Of a stretch of 64,000 bases of DNA, positions 34,797-42,803 are shown in pieces (position 1 is the first letter of the stretch; the number at the start of each line of letters is the position of its first letter). Source of the DNA: Streptomyces sp. JJ38. GTDB taxonomy: Bacteria > Actinomycetota > Actinomycetes > Streptomycetales > Streptomycetaceae. The stretch covers positions 121,275-185,274 of the forward strand of contig NZ_JABLSI010000019.1 of NCBI RefSeq assembly GCF_019303475.1. The letters run 5' to 3'. Position numbers and translations under genes: made by a program. The notes beneath the pieces were generated by a model. It saw only the letters and a list, made by a program, of their open reading frames with translations, searched no databases and was not told where the DNA came from.

Positions 34797-36374
34797 ATGG
34801 ACCCCAGGCGGCTGCTCCGCACCTCCGGCACGCTCACGGCAGTGGCCGCACTGCTCCTCGCCGGTTGCACGGCCGAGGACGGCCAGGCGTCGTCGTCGCC
34901 CGGCAACGCGTCCGACACGGCCGTCCGGGGCGTCGACCGCGTCCTGCGGCCCCTCCCCGCCGAGATCCCCGACGACCTGCGTCGCTACTACGACCAGCGG
35001 CTCGACTGGCGCGCCTGCGGCCCCGAGGGCTTCCAGTGCGCCGAGCTCACCGTGCCGCTCGACTACTCGGCCCCCGCCCCCGCCCAGGACCTCAAGCTGG
35101 CCGTCGTCCGCTCCCGGTCCGCCGGCTCGGGCGAGCCCGCCGGCTCCCTCGTCGTCAACCCCGGCGGGCCGGGCGGCTCCGCGGTGGACTTCGTGCGGGA
35201 CTTCGCCGGGCTCGGCCTGCCCGAGCCCGTCCGGGCCGAGTACGACGTCGTCGGCTTCGACCCCCGCGGCGTCGCCCGCAGCGAACCGGTCGAATGCCTG
35301 TCCGACACCGCCATGGACGCCTACACCAGCGCCGACGTCACCCCCGACGACGCCGCCGAGACGGCCGCCCTCGAGCAGGCCAACGACTCCTTCGCCGACG
35401 GCTGCGCCAAGGACGCAGGGGAGCTGCTGGGCCACGTCTCCACGATCGAGGCCGCCCGGGACATGGACGTCCTGCGCGCCACCCTCGGCGACGACAAGCT
35501 CACCTACCTCGGCTACTCCTACGGCACCCTGCTCGGCGCCACCTACGCGGGCCTCTTCCCCTCCCGCTCGGGCCGCCTCGTCCTGGACGGCGCCATCGAC
35601 CCGTCGCTGCCGGCCGAGGAGCTCAACCGCGACCAGACGGCCGGCTTCCAGACGGCCTTCACCGCCTTCGCCGAGGACTGCGCCGACCGCTCTGACTGCC
35701 CCCTCGGCAGCGACGCCGCCCAGGCGGGCGACAAGCTCGGCGCCCTCCTGTCGGCGATCGACGAGGAGCCGCTGCCCACCGGCGAGGAGCGCGAGCTGAC
35801 CGAGTCGCTCGCCACGACCGGCGTCATCACCGCCATGTACACCAAGCAGTACTGGCCCCGCCTGCGCCGCGCCCTCGCCGACGCCCAGGACGGCGACGGG
35901 GCCGCCCTCCTCGCGCTCTCGGACACCTACTACGAGCGCTCGCCCGACGGCTCGTACGGCAACCTCATGTACGCCAACGCGGCCGTCAACTGCCTCGACC
36001 AGCCCGCCCCCTTCACCGACGCCGAGGAGGTCAAGGCCGCGCTCCCCGCCTTCGAGAAGGCCTCGCCCGTCTTCGGCCGGAACTTCGCGTACTACACGCT
36101 GGTCTGCGCCGACTGGCCCGCTGAGCCCACGGGCGAGGCCAACCGCATCAAGGCCGAGGGAGCCGACCCGATCCTCGTCGTCGGCACCACCCGGGACCCG
36201 GCCACCCCCTACGTCTGGGCCCAGGGCCTGGCCGCCCAGCTCGACTCGGCGAGCCTGCTCACCTATGACGGCGACGGCCACACCGCCTACGGCCAGGGCG
36301 TGCCCTGCGTGGACGACGCCGTGGGCGCCTACCTGCTCAAGGGCACCGTGCCCGCCGACGGCAAGCGCTGCTGA
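34797..36374 (+). CDS. Secreted alpha/beta-hydrolase peptidase (Slp/tripeptidyl aminopeptidase type)
   Basis: A 525-residue exported serine peptidase. The signal ends in the lipobox LLAGC (Cys near residue 23), so it is lipid-anchored. The alpha/beta-hydrolase core shows NPGGPGGSA (oxyanion region) and the nucleophile elbow GYSYGT with Ser241. The C-terminal DGDGHTAYG supplies the catalytic His, and the TAP-type C-terminal domain ends in a disulfide-like CV...C pair. It is similar to SlpD/SlpE mycelial proteases and tripeptidyl aminopeptidases of Streptomyces, which release N-terminal peptides outside the cell. Confidence 0.92.
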   Translation: MDPRRLLRTSGTLTAVAALLLAGCTAEDGQASSSPGNASDTAVRGVDRVLRPLPAEIPDDLRRYYDQRLDWRACGPEGFQCAELTVPLDYSAPAPAQDLKLAVVRSRSAGSGEPAGSLVVNPGGPGGSAVDFVRDFAGLGLPEPVRAEYDVVGFDPRGVARSEPVECLSDTAMDAYTSADVTPDDAAETAALEQANDSFADGCAKDAGELLGHVSTIEAARDMDVLRATLGDDKLTYLGYSYGTLLGATYAGLFPSRSGRLVLDGAIDPSLPAEELNRDQTAGFQTAFTAFAEDCADRSDCPLGSDAAQAGDKLGALLSAIDEEPLPTGEERELTESLATTGVITAMYTKQYWPRLRRALADAQDGDGAALLALSDTYYERSPDGSYGNLMYANAAVNCLDQPAPFTDAEEVKAALPAFEKASPVFGRNFAYYTLVCADWPAEPTGEANRIKAEGADPILVVGTTRDPATPYVWAQGLAAQLDSASLLTYDGDGHTAYGQGVPCVDDAVGAYLLKGTVPADGKRC

Positions 36375-36434
36375 ACCCCGGCGCGAGCACCTCGCCGAGG
36401 TGTGTAAACTAAACCGCGCTGCACACCACGGCAC

Positions 36435-36508
36435 GCCGCCTTAGCTCAGTCGGCCAGAGCGACGCACTCGTAATGCGTAGGTCAAGGGTTCGATTCCCTT
36501 AGGCGGCT
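36435..36508 (+). tRNA. tRNA-Thr(CGU)
   Basis: A complete cloverleaf: acceptor GCCGCCT/AGGCGGC with discriminator T, D-stem GCTC/GAGC, anticodon stem ACGCA/TGCGT around the loop CTCGTAA (anticodon CGT), and T-stem AAGGG/CCCTT with TTCGATT. CCA is not encoded. It marks the junction between the conserved core and the accessory genes to its right. Confidence 0.98.
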
Positions 36509-36513
36509 CCGAG

Positions 36514-36548
36514 AAGCCCCAGGTCACATAGCGTGTGACCTGGGGCTT
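36514..36548 (+). terminator. tRNA-Thr terminator
   Basis: AAGCCCCAGGTCACA (36514-36528) and its exact 15-bp complement (36534-36548) flank loop TAGCG, followed by TCTGC. It begins 6 nt after the tRNA. Confidence 0.9.
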
Positions 36549-36867
36549 TCTGCTTCCTGGCGGCCTTGCGGGAGTGGGACATGACGTCTTGCGGGTCGTT
36601 CCGTTGCCACGTCAGCCGTGCCGGAATCGGCCTGGTGGCTACGCGGTTGACCAGAGGGCGGGCGCTACGCCTGGTTGGCTTCGTGCGTCGGCTGTGGGGC
36701 CGGAGCAGAAGCCCGGCCGAGGACCGGCTACTTGGCCGGAGCGGAGGGCCGCGGTGGCCTCCGGGAGTCCGTCTCGCCCCCAGCGGCCGAGTACGTCCCC
36801 GTGGTGCCGGGTGGTTTTCGCCAGGAGTCGGCGATCTGTCGCACGGCAGCGAAGACGCGCTGCGCGT
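36549..36867. other. Intergenic region right of tRNA-Thr with a possible gene remnant
   Basis: No intact gene. On the minus strand a frame through about 36728-36870 reads AQRVFAAVRQIADSWRKPPG... and ends at TAG near 36728. It has coding-like composition but no start codon of its own. It may be the tail of a lost gene next to the tRNA. No repeat of the tRNA 3' end was found, so an attachment site is not supported. Confidence 0.3.
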
Positions 36868-37512
36868 CTACCGTTCGCGCGTGTGGGGGTCGAGGCGGAA
36901 GAGGTAGGCGGTGGCCGGGTGGGTGTAGGCGGTGCCTCTGCCCGTGGCGTGGAGTTGTTCGCGGGTGGGGTGGGGCGGGCGTCTGGGCTGCAGGTAGCGG
37001 TCGAGGTCGTCGGTGGAGAGGCGGTAGTGGCCGGAGCGGCGGTGGAGGACGGCGGCGAGGCGGTAGCGGGGGTCGAGGTGGGCGAGGCCGGCGTCGGCGT
37101 GGCTGTTGTTGGCCAGGAGCCAGCCTCCGGGGCGCAGGCAGCGGGTGGCGTGTTCGGAGACGGGGCCCGCGTACAGGGAGATCGCCAGATCCCACTCGGC
37201 TGTGGGGAGTTCCGCGAGGGTGTGGGTGTAGTCGCCGGGGACGAAGGCGATGCGGGGGTGTGCGGGGTATTGCTTGTGCCGGGTGGCGAGGGTGGTGGCG
37301 TCGGGGCCCCGGAAGGCCTTACGGGCGCGGGCGTCGGCGTCGAGGTAGGTGACGTCGGGCCAGTGGTAGGAGGGTGCGAGGTCGAGGTAGCTGCCGGGGT
37401 AGAGGACGCGGCGGGCTCCGGTGTGGGCGGCCACGGACTGGTAGAGGGTGGTGCGGTCGCCGAGGTGGCCGCCGACGCGGTCGATGTAGTCGGTGAAGTC
37501 CTGCTCGGGCAC
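36868..37512 (-). CDS. Methyltransferase-like protein of unknown target
   Basis: The 214-residue product reads as a Rossmann methyltransferase-type fold: ARRVLYPGSYLDLAPSY in the motif I position, then YLDADARA (acidic strand-2 end), AEWDLAISLYAGPVS and CLRPGGWLLANNSHADAG, resembling the post-motif-II region. The glycine-rich motif is atypical, so SAM binding is uncertain. GTG 37512 is taken, with GGAG upstream. It lies 29 nt after the flavoprotein gene and is probably its operon partner under the TetR operator at 38496-38533. Confidence 0.65.
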   Translation of the reverse strand: MPEQDFTDYIDRVGGHLGDRTTLYQSVAAHTGARRVLYPGSYLDLAPSYHWPDVTYLDADARARKAFRGPDATTLATRHKQYPAHPRIAFVPGDYTHTLAELPTAEWDLAISLYAGPVSEHATRCLRPGGWLLANNSHADAGLAHLDPRYRLAAVLHRRSGHYRLSTDDLDRYLQPRRPPHPTREQLHATGRGTAYTHPATAYLFRLDPHTRER

Positions 37513-37541
37513 GGAGGGCTCCGGTGGGGGTGTCGGGGCTG

Positions 37542-38465
37542 TCAGTCCAGGTGGGCGAAGTGGATGGCGTCGGCGGCGGCGGCTCCGGCGGTGACGGCGG
37601 GGACGGCTCCCTGTTCCCACGTCTCTCCGGTGAGGTCGCCGGCGGCGTAGAGGCCGGGGATGCTGGTCTGGCGGCTGTCGTCGACGGTGACGCAGTCGTC
37701 GCTCAGGGCGAGGCCGTGCTCGGCGGCCAGGCGCTCGATGAGGGGGGCCTGGCGCTGCGGCTGGGGCCACAGCAGGGTCTGGCGCTCCAGGAGGGTGCCG
37801 TCGGCCAGCTCGACGGCGTGGAGGTCGCCGTCGGTGTGGTGCAGACGGGTGATCTCGCCCTGGACGAGGTCGCTGCCCTGCGCGCGCAGGCTGCGGCGCA
37901 GTTCGTCGGCGCCGGGCAGCGAGGGCGGGGCGATGGCGATGGTGTCGCCGGTCCAGGCGCGGAAGGCGGTGGCGGCCATGCCGAGGTAGCGGGGGTCGTC
38001 GGCGACCAGGGCCCAGGTGCGTTCGGCGTTCTCCTCGCCGATGCAGAAGGGGCAGTGGATCACGGTGCGCCCCCAGCACGCGGCGAAGCCCTCCACGCCG
38101 TCGGGGTGCTGGTCGATGACGCCGGTGGCCAGGATGACGTTCCGGGCCCAGACCGTCGTCCCGTCGTCCGCGCGGAGGGTGAAGCCGTCGTCGGCCAGCG
38201 GGGTGATCTCACCGACCGTGGCGTCGAGCCGCGTGGCCAGTCCGTAGCGGTCCAGCTCCTCCCAGGCACGGGTACGCAGCTCGTCGGGGGTGGCACCCTC
38301 CAGGCCGATCAGGCCGTGGACGCCGCGGGAGGCGGCGTTGCGGGGCGGTGCGGGGGACTCGATGACCAGGGAGCGGCAGCGGTAGCGGGTCAGGGCCTGC
38401 GCGGCGGTCAGGCCGGCGGGCCCGCCGCCGATGATCACGGTGTCGTACTGGGCGGTGGTGTCCAT
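37542..38465 (-). CDS. FAD-dependent thioredoxin reductase-like / dithiol oxidase-like flavoprotein
   Basis: A 307-residue flavoprotein. The FAD-binding motif is IIGGGPAGLTAAQAL, the redox motif HCPFCIGEE, and the C-terminal FAD motif IPGLYAAGDLTGE. The CPFC disulfide at this place resembles the CxxC of GliT/HlmI-type dithiol oxidases (CLFC, CPYC) more than CATC of thioredoxin reductases, and a clear NADPH-binding GGG motif is not seen. A role oxidising a small dithiol is therefore inferred. The ATG at 38465 follows CGGAGGCACC. It diverges from a methyltransferase gene across palindromic operators. Confidence 0.82.
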   Translation of the reverse strand: MDTTAQYDTVIIGGGPAGLTAAQALTRYRCRSLVIESPAPPRNAASRGVHGLIGLEGATPDELRTRAWEELDRYGLATRLDATVGEITPLADDGFTLRADDGTTVWARNVILATGVIDQHPDGVEGFAACWGRTVIHCPFCIGEENAERTWALVADDPRYLGMAATAFRAWTGDTIAIAPPSLPGADELRRSLRAQGSDLVQGEITRLHHTDGDLHAVELADGTLLERQTLLWPQPQRQAPLIERLAAEHGLALSDDCVTVDDSRQTSIPGLYAAGDLTGETWEQGAVPAVTAGAAAADAIHFAHLD

Positions 38466-38495
38466 GGGGTGCCTCCGAAGGGACTTGACGGAATC

Positions 38496-38533
38496 GAATG
38501 ACCAGTGGTCATACTACTGACCAACGGTCATTC
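38496..38533. promoter_or_regulatory. TetR-type operator cluster in the divergent promoter
   Basis: GAATGACC (38496-38503) and GGTCATTC (38526-38533) form outer arms. Inside are a perfect palindrome ATGACCA-g-TGGTCAT (38498-38512) and TGACC-aac-GGTCA (38518-38530). All halves carry the TGACC word found again before the TetR gene, so TetR binding to repress both divergent genes is likely. Confidence 0.75.
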
Positions 38534-38561
38534 GCCCAAGCTCATTCCCGCTGGAGGAACT

Positions 38562-39242
38562 GTGACTCACGACACCGGCCACGCTTGCCCCACCCACGGC
38601 AGCGGCCAGGCCCACGGCCCCGGAGCGACGGGGCACCTGGACTTCGAGTGGGACGATCTCTACACCGGCGACGGCAGCGACACCGCCGCCCCGGACCTGA
38701 TGCTCCTGGCCCCCGCCGGCGACCTTCCTCCGGGGAGGGCCCTGGACCTGGGCTGCGGCGCCGGTGGCAACGCCCTCGCGCTCGCCGAGCGCGGCTGGCG
38801 CGTCACCGGAGTGGACCTCGCACCCCGCGCCATCGCCTCCACCCGCGCCAGCGCCTGCGCCCGCGGCCTGGACGACCGCGTCGAACTCGCCGTCGCCGAC
38901 AGCGCCACCTGGCAGCCCGAGACCTCCTACGACTTCGCCCTCAGCTCCTACGCGCTTCCGCCCCGCGGGCCCGCGCGCACCGACACCCTCGCCGTCCTGG
39001 CCGCGGCCCTCGCCCCGGGCGGGGTCCTGGCGCTGGGCGAATGGGACGAGGAAGCCTGCGACTGGGGTGCGCCCGGTGACCTCGCCACCCTCGCCGAGCT
39101 GACCGAAGCCCTCACCGCGCTCGGCCTGGACGTCGTCCGCGCCGAACGGAGGGTCGTACCGCGCATCCAGCACCCCAGCGAGGACCACGCGGTCATCGTC
39201 ATCGCCCGCAAGCCGCATGACACCCTGGGAGGCACCGACTGA
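38562..39242 (+). CDS. Class I SAM-dependent methyltransferase
   Basis: A 226-residue enzyme with a clear motif I (ALDLGCGAGGNALALAERG), then TGVDLAP and LAPGGVLALGEWDEE. This is closest to TehB/thiopurine S-methyltransferase-like small-molecule enzymes. The N-terminus is His-rich (HACPTHGSGQAHGPGATGH) and could bind a metal. GTG 38562 is fixed by GGAGGAAC. It is divergent from the CPFC flavoprotein and 39 bp upstream of the TetR gene. The genetic pairing suggests thiol methylation (inference). Confidence 0.85.
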   Translation: MTHDTGHACPTHGSGQAHGPGATGHLDFEWDDLYTGDGSDTAAPDLMLLAPAGDLPPGRALDLGCGAGGNALALAERGWRVTGVDLAPRAIASTRASACARGLDDRVELAVADSATWQPETSYDFALSSYALPPRGPARTDTLAVLAAALAPGGVLALGEWDEEACDWGAPGDLATLAELTEALTALGLDVVRAERRVVPRIQHPSEDHAVIVIARKPHDTLGGTD

Positions 39243-39258
39243 CCGACCACCGGTCAGT
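39238..39258. promoter_or_regulatory. TetR autoregulatory operator
   Basis: ACTGACCG (39238-39245) and CGGTCAGT (39251-39258) are perfect 8-bp arms around ACCAC. The left arm overlaps the methyltransferase stop codon, and the site lies 24 bp before the TetR start. The TGACC word matches the operator cluster at 38496-38533. Confidence 0.72.
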
Positions 39259-39281
39259 CACCTGACGACGAAGGAGGGACC

Positions 39282-39896
39282 GTGCCCGCGGACCAGTCCG
39301 CCCCCGCCCAGCCCACCGGCCGCTTCCAGCCCCCGGACGTCCGCCGCCGCCAGATCCTCGACGCCACGGCCGCCCTGCTCCTGGCCGACGGCTACGAGCC
39401 CCTGACGATCAGCAAGGTCGCCGCCCGCGCCGGGGTCGCCAAGGGCACGGTCTACCTCTACTTCGACTCCAAACAGGAACTCCTGGCCGCCCTCCAGGTC
39501 GAAATGTGGGACCGGATGCTCCAGCAGCCCGCCGCCCTCCTGGAACAGCCCGGCCTGAGCTGGGCCGAACGCCTCGACGGTCTCGTCGCCGCCTGGATCG
39601 CCGCCGAACAGGACCACCACGAGCTCTACCACCGGCTCTTCCACGAGCCCGGCGGCGCGGTCGGCGAGGAACCCATGACCGCCGCCCGCGACCTGCTCGT
39701 CACCCTTCTCACGCAAGGTGACGCGGCGGGTGAGTTCGATGTGCCCGACCCCGAGCTCACCGCGGACTTCCTCACTCACGCCTACACCGGACCCTGCCAC
39801 CACACCCAGACCGGCACCGGCACCGACATCACCCGCGCCGTCCAGGTTCTCTTCCGCCGCGCCGTCGCCGCCCGGCCCGAGGACAAGCCACGGTGA
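39282..39896 (+). CDS. TetR/AcrR family repressor
   Basis: A 204-residue regulator. The helix-turn-helix is at about residues 20-66 (RRQILDATAALLLADGYEPL...VAKGTVYLYFDSKQELL), followed by a helical ligand domain containing a CHH motif near the C-terminus. GTG 39282 follows GAAGGAGGGA. It probably represses the flavoprotein/methyltransferase promoters and itself through TGACC palindromes; the ligand is unknown. Confidence 0.92.
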   Translation: MPADQSAPAQPTGRFQPPDVRRRQILDATAALLLADGYEPLTISKVAARAGVAKGTVYLYFDSKQELLAALQVEMWDRMLQQPAALLEQPGLSWAERLDGLVAAWIAAEQDHHELYHRLFHEPGGAVGEEPMTAARDLLVTLLTQGDAAGEFDVPDPELTADFLTHAYTGPCHHTQTGTGTDITRAVQVLFRRAVAARPEDKPR

Positions 39897-39968
39897 CGGC
39901 CACATCCCAGCCCTTCGCGCCGCGCCGGGCTGGGCGGGCGGCGGGCCGCGTCTTCCGGTGTGGTGACG

Positions 39969-40685
39969 TCAGCCCGCGGCGTCCCTGAGCCGTTCGGGGT
40001 CGAGGACGGTGATGCGTCCGCGGGCCAGGCGGAGCAGGCCGTGGTCGGCGTAGTCGCGCAGCACCTTGGTGCAGGTCTCCCGGGAGGTGCCCGCGAGCGC
40101 GGCGAGCTGTTCGTGGGTCAGGGCGATCTGCGGGTGACGTCCGACGGGCCGCAGCGGTCCGGCCGGGGCCTGGGCGGTGGTGAGGGTGGTCAGGGTGGTG
40201 GCGATGCGCTGTGCGACGGTCTTGAACACGCTGTCGGACAGGCGCTGCTCCAGGTCGGACAGGCGCCTGCCCAAGATCGCGGTGATGCGGGCAGCGATGC
40301 GGGCGTCCGAGAGCAGGAACCTGTTCACATCCGCGCGGCTCATGACGCACACGACGGTGTCGTCGAGGGCCTCGGCGTAGTTGTCGTACATGTGCTGTCC
40401 GAGCAGGACCATCTCCCCGAAGATCGTGCCCGGGGAGATGATCGCGGTGGTCAGCGCGCGGCCGTCGGCGGAGACCCGGAAGACGCGGACCCGGCCCTTC
40501 TTGAGGATGAACAGCACCTCGGAGGGCTGGGTGGGCGAGTAGAGGATCTCGCCCGCGTGGTGGGTCTTCATCGGTGCCGCGGCGGCGATGGCCCGCATCT
40601 CTGCTTCGTTCAGGTCGCAGAAGATGTCGACCTCGGCCAGGCACCAGGTCCGCTCGGCGTCGTCGTCCGATGCGGCGTCGTTCAT
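39969..40685 (-). CDS. Crp/Fnr family transcriptional regulator
   Basis: A 238-residue protein. The N-terminal cyclic-nucleotide-binding-type barrel (about 10-135) includes PGTIFGEMVLLGQ, and the C-terminal winged helix has ALTHEQLAALAGTSRETCTKVLRDY as the DNA-recognition segment. The cAMP-binding Arg-Ser pair is not conserved in the barrel, so a different signal is likely. Four cysteines are scattered and do not form an Fnr-type iron-sulfur cluster. ATG 40685 follows GAGGAGACG. It is convergent with the TetR gene. Confidence 0.9.
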   Translation of the reverse strand: MNDAASDDDAERTWCLAEVDIFCDLNEAEMRAIAAAAPMKTHHAGEILYSPTQPSEVLFILKKGRVRVFRVSADGRALTTAIISPGTIFGEMVLLGQHMYDNYAEALDDTVVCVMSRADVNRFLLSDARIAARITAILGRRLSDLEQRLSDSVFKTVAQRIATTLTTLTTAQAPAGPLRPVGRHPQIALTHEQLAALAGTSRETCTKVLRDYADHGLLRLARGRITVLDPERLRDAAG

Positions 40686-40873
40686 GTGGCGCGTCTCCTC
40701 ACGTCGTCCCGGGGCCCACGGTGGGGGTGCGGCGCCCCATGCGGGGCTGGCCAGCGCCTCTGCGCTGCTCGCCAGACAGTAGGGCACGGCTCCGCCGTCG
40801 ATGGCTGTGCGGCCAGGCGCCGCTGCCGGCGGTGTGGCGGTTGGACCGGGCGTTGACGCGGGCGCCTCGTGGT

Positions 40874-41053
40874 TCATTGGCGGGTCGGGACGGTGTGCTC
40901 GCCCATCGCCCGGGCGATGGACGCGCGGGCGGCTCCGGCGAAGGGGCCGAGGACGCCCATCCCGATGCCGCCGACGAGTCCGGCCGCGGCGCCCCACACG
41001 GGGTACACCGGGATCACGGCCGGCGTCGGTGATGCGTGCACGCTGGTGGCCAT
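40874..41053 (-). CDS. Small hydrophobic protein
   Basis: The 59-residue product has one Gly/Ala-rich hydrophobic segment (WGAAAGLVGGIGMGVLGPFAG) and a short charged tail. A strong ribosome site (GGGAGGA, 9 nt before ATG 41053) supports translation. It lies 188 bp upstream of the Crp/Fnr gene on the same strand. The function is unknown; it is probably membrane-inserted. Confidence 0.65.
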   Translation of the reverse strand: MATSVHASPTPAVIPVYPVWGAAAGLVGGIGMGVLGPFAGAARASIARAMGEHTVPTRQ

Positions 41054-41451
41054 GGCGATCGTCCTCCCTCTTTCCGTGGCCTTCCGGTTTCTCGTCGCCG
41101 ACGCTAGGCCGCGGGTCACATGCGGTATGTGAGGGCGCTCACCTATCCGGCGGTAGAACTGCGGGGCCGTCAGGGTGACGACTTCGCAGAGGTCAGCAGA
41201 GCGCGGTCTCCTCCTTCGGGGAGTACGCCGACACCTCCCCGGCGCCGTGGACCGGATGTGGTTCACCCCGCGTCACGAACCCAGCCGAAGCGTCCGGGCG
41301 CCTGCGGTCACCGTCCGGGCGCTTCCCTTCGCCGCCGCTCGGCATCGCGCCGCGCCGCGGCACGATGCCGAGCGGCCACGCCCCGTCCTGCTGCGACCGG
41401 CCGCCACCCTCCGGGGTCGTCGACCCCCTTTATCCGCCGCTGACCGTCTTG
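41054..41451. other. Intergenic region between a small hydrophobic protein gene and DUF427
   Basis: A 398-bp gap with the terminator-like hairpin 41333-41375, and the word GTCCGGGCGC repeated at 41291 and 41312. The right-to-left promoter of the small-protein/Crp unit is expected near 41060-41130. No coding remnant was recognised. Confidence 0.45.
41333..41375 (-). terminator. DUF427 gene terminator
   Basis: GCCGCTCGGCATCG (41333-41346) pairs with CGATGCCGAGCGGC (41362-41375), a perfect 14-bp stem with a GC-rich 15-nt loop, 77 nt past the DUF427 stop codon. Confidence 0.7.
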
Positions 41452-41772
41452 CTACTTCCCGCTCTCCTCGGGCCGGTCCGGCTCTGGCGCGCCCTCCACG
41501 CGCACGCCCCGCCAGAACGCCACGTGGTCCTTGATCCTCCGGGCCAGCGGGCTGGGCCGGGGGTAGTACCAGGCGGCGTCCGGGTTCGTCAGCCCGTCGA
41601 CCTCGAGGCTGTGGTAACGGGCCACGCCCTTCCAGAAGCACAGCGACCGGGTCCTGCTCGGCGTGAGGTACTGCCGGTTGAGCGACTCGGGCGGGAAGTA
41701 GTGGCTGCCCTCGACGATCACCGTGCGCGGGGCCTCCGCGATCACCGTGCCGTTCCACACCGCACGCAGCAT
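41452..41772 (-). CDS. DUF427 domain protein
   Basis: A 106-residue protein of the DUF427 family (typically 90-130 residues): MLRAVWNGTVIAEAPRTVIVEG, then HYFPPESL and a conserved CFWKGVARYHSL and AAWYYPRPSPLA core. The ATG at 41772 is supported by GAGGAGGGCGG. Members form small beta-rich folds of unknown function. Confidence 0.9.
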   Translation of the reverse strand: MLRAVWNGTVIAEAPRTVIVEGSHYFPPESLNRQYLTPSRTRSLCFWKGVARYHSLEVDGLTNPDAAWYYPRPSPLARRIKDHVAFWRGVRVEGAPEPDRPEESGK

Positions 41773-41979
41773 GGCCGCCCTCCTCACCGTGAACGGGTAC
41801 CCGTACGCCCGTGACCTTCACGCTAGGCGGCTCCGGCCGACCGCTTCAGTGACGGCGCTCACCGTCCGCGGGATCTGTGCGCGCCGGTGAGGACGCGGCG
41901 TACCCGGGCGTCGGCGCGGTCGGCGTCCTCGGGGGAGCCGAAGGCGCCCGACCCACCCCGCCCACGGCCCGTGGCCGGG

Positions 41980-42405
41980 TCACAGGCTGAGGAGGGCGCG
42001 ACGGGCGTGCATGGGGTCGGTGAGGGGTCTGAGGGCGAGGCGGATCAGGGCGAGGGGGGTGTCGTCGCCGGCGATGCGGTTGGCGCTGAGCTCGCCGCAG
42101 GAGGCGCACTGGTGGATGATCATCCACTCGCCGTCGTCGCGGACGGACATCCCCAGCGCCTCCATCCGGCCTCGGCACTCCGCGGCGCGGTCGCCGGGGA
42201 TCTTCCGGTCGACGTGCAGGCTGGCCAGACAGTTCGGGCAGTGGTTGCGGTGCGCGGTGCCGGGCGCGTCCGCGGACACGTCGAGCCGGCAGGAGACACA
42301 CCGGAAGGCGCCCGTCCGGTGCCCGCCCTGGGCGTGCAGGACGTCCTTGTGCCGTTGCGGACGGCGGCGCCGCTGCCCGCGGCCGCTGTGGTTTTTGCGT
42401 GCCAT
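41980..42405 (-). CDS. RNHCP domain protein
   Basis: A 141-residue protein named for its RNHCPNC motif (PF12647-type). It has a very basic N-terminus (MARKNHSGRGQRRRRPQRHK) suited to nucleic-acid contact and three CxxC-type pairs (CVSC, CPNC, CASC) forming zinc-ribbon-like units. A GGAAGGAG ribosome site precedes ATG 42405. It is tandem with a second RNHCP gene 26 nt upstream. The function is unknown; RNA or ribosome binding is a guess from the basic tail. Confidence 0.88.
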   Translation of the reverse strand: MARKNHSGRGQRRRRPQRHKDVLHAQGGHRTGAFRCVSCRLDVSADAPGTAHRNHCPNCLASLHVDRKIPGDRAAECRGRMEALGMSVRDDGEWMIIHQCASCGELSANRIAGDDTPLALIRLALRPLTDPMHARRALLSL

Positions 42406-42431
42406 GGCTGTGCTCCTTCCACACCGGGCGG

Positions 42432-42803
42432 TCAGAGGGTTCCGAACGCTTCGAGCGGGAAGGGCGGTTGGGCCAGCGGGCGGACCGCCACGCGCATCAG
42501 GACGAGCTGGTTGTCGTCGGTGCGGACAGGGTTCGAGGTGAGCTCGTCGCAGCGCACACAGCGGTGGATCACCATCCAGTCACCGGTGCGGAGCACGGCG
42601 ATGGCGATCGGGGACATCCGGCCCTCGCAGTCGCTCGGACCGCCCTCGGCATGGTCGAGGAGATGTCGGGAGCGCAGGCAGGACGGGCAGTGGTTGCGCG
42701 GCGCGCCGTCGGCGGCGTGCGCGGACACGGTCAGCCCACACCAGGCGCAGGTGAAGGTGCTGAGGCTGAGAGTGTCGTCGTTGGTGGTGGTGTGGCTGGA
42801 CAC
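42432..42803 (-). CDS. RNHCP domain protein, second copy
   Basis: A 123-residue paralogue of the downstream protein, lacking the basic N-terminal tail. It retains RNHCPSC plus CAWC and CVRC pairs and a similar acidic/hydrophobic C-terminal half (LVLMRVAVRPLAQPP versus LALIRLALRPLTDP). GTG 42803 follows AAGGAGCACC. Both genes likely form one transcription unit. Confidence 0.87.
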   Translation of the reverse strand: MSSHTTTNDDTLSLSTFTCAWCGLTVSAHAADGAPRNHCPSCLRSRHLLDHAEGGPSDCEGRMSPIAIAVLRTGDWMVIHRCVRCDELTSNPVRTDDNQLVLMRVAVRPLAQPPFPLEAFGTL

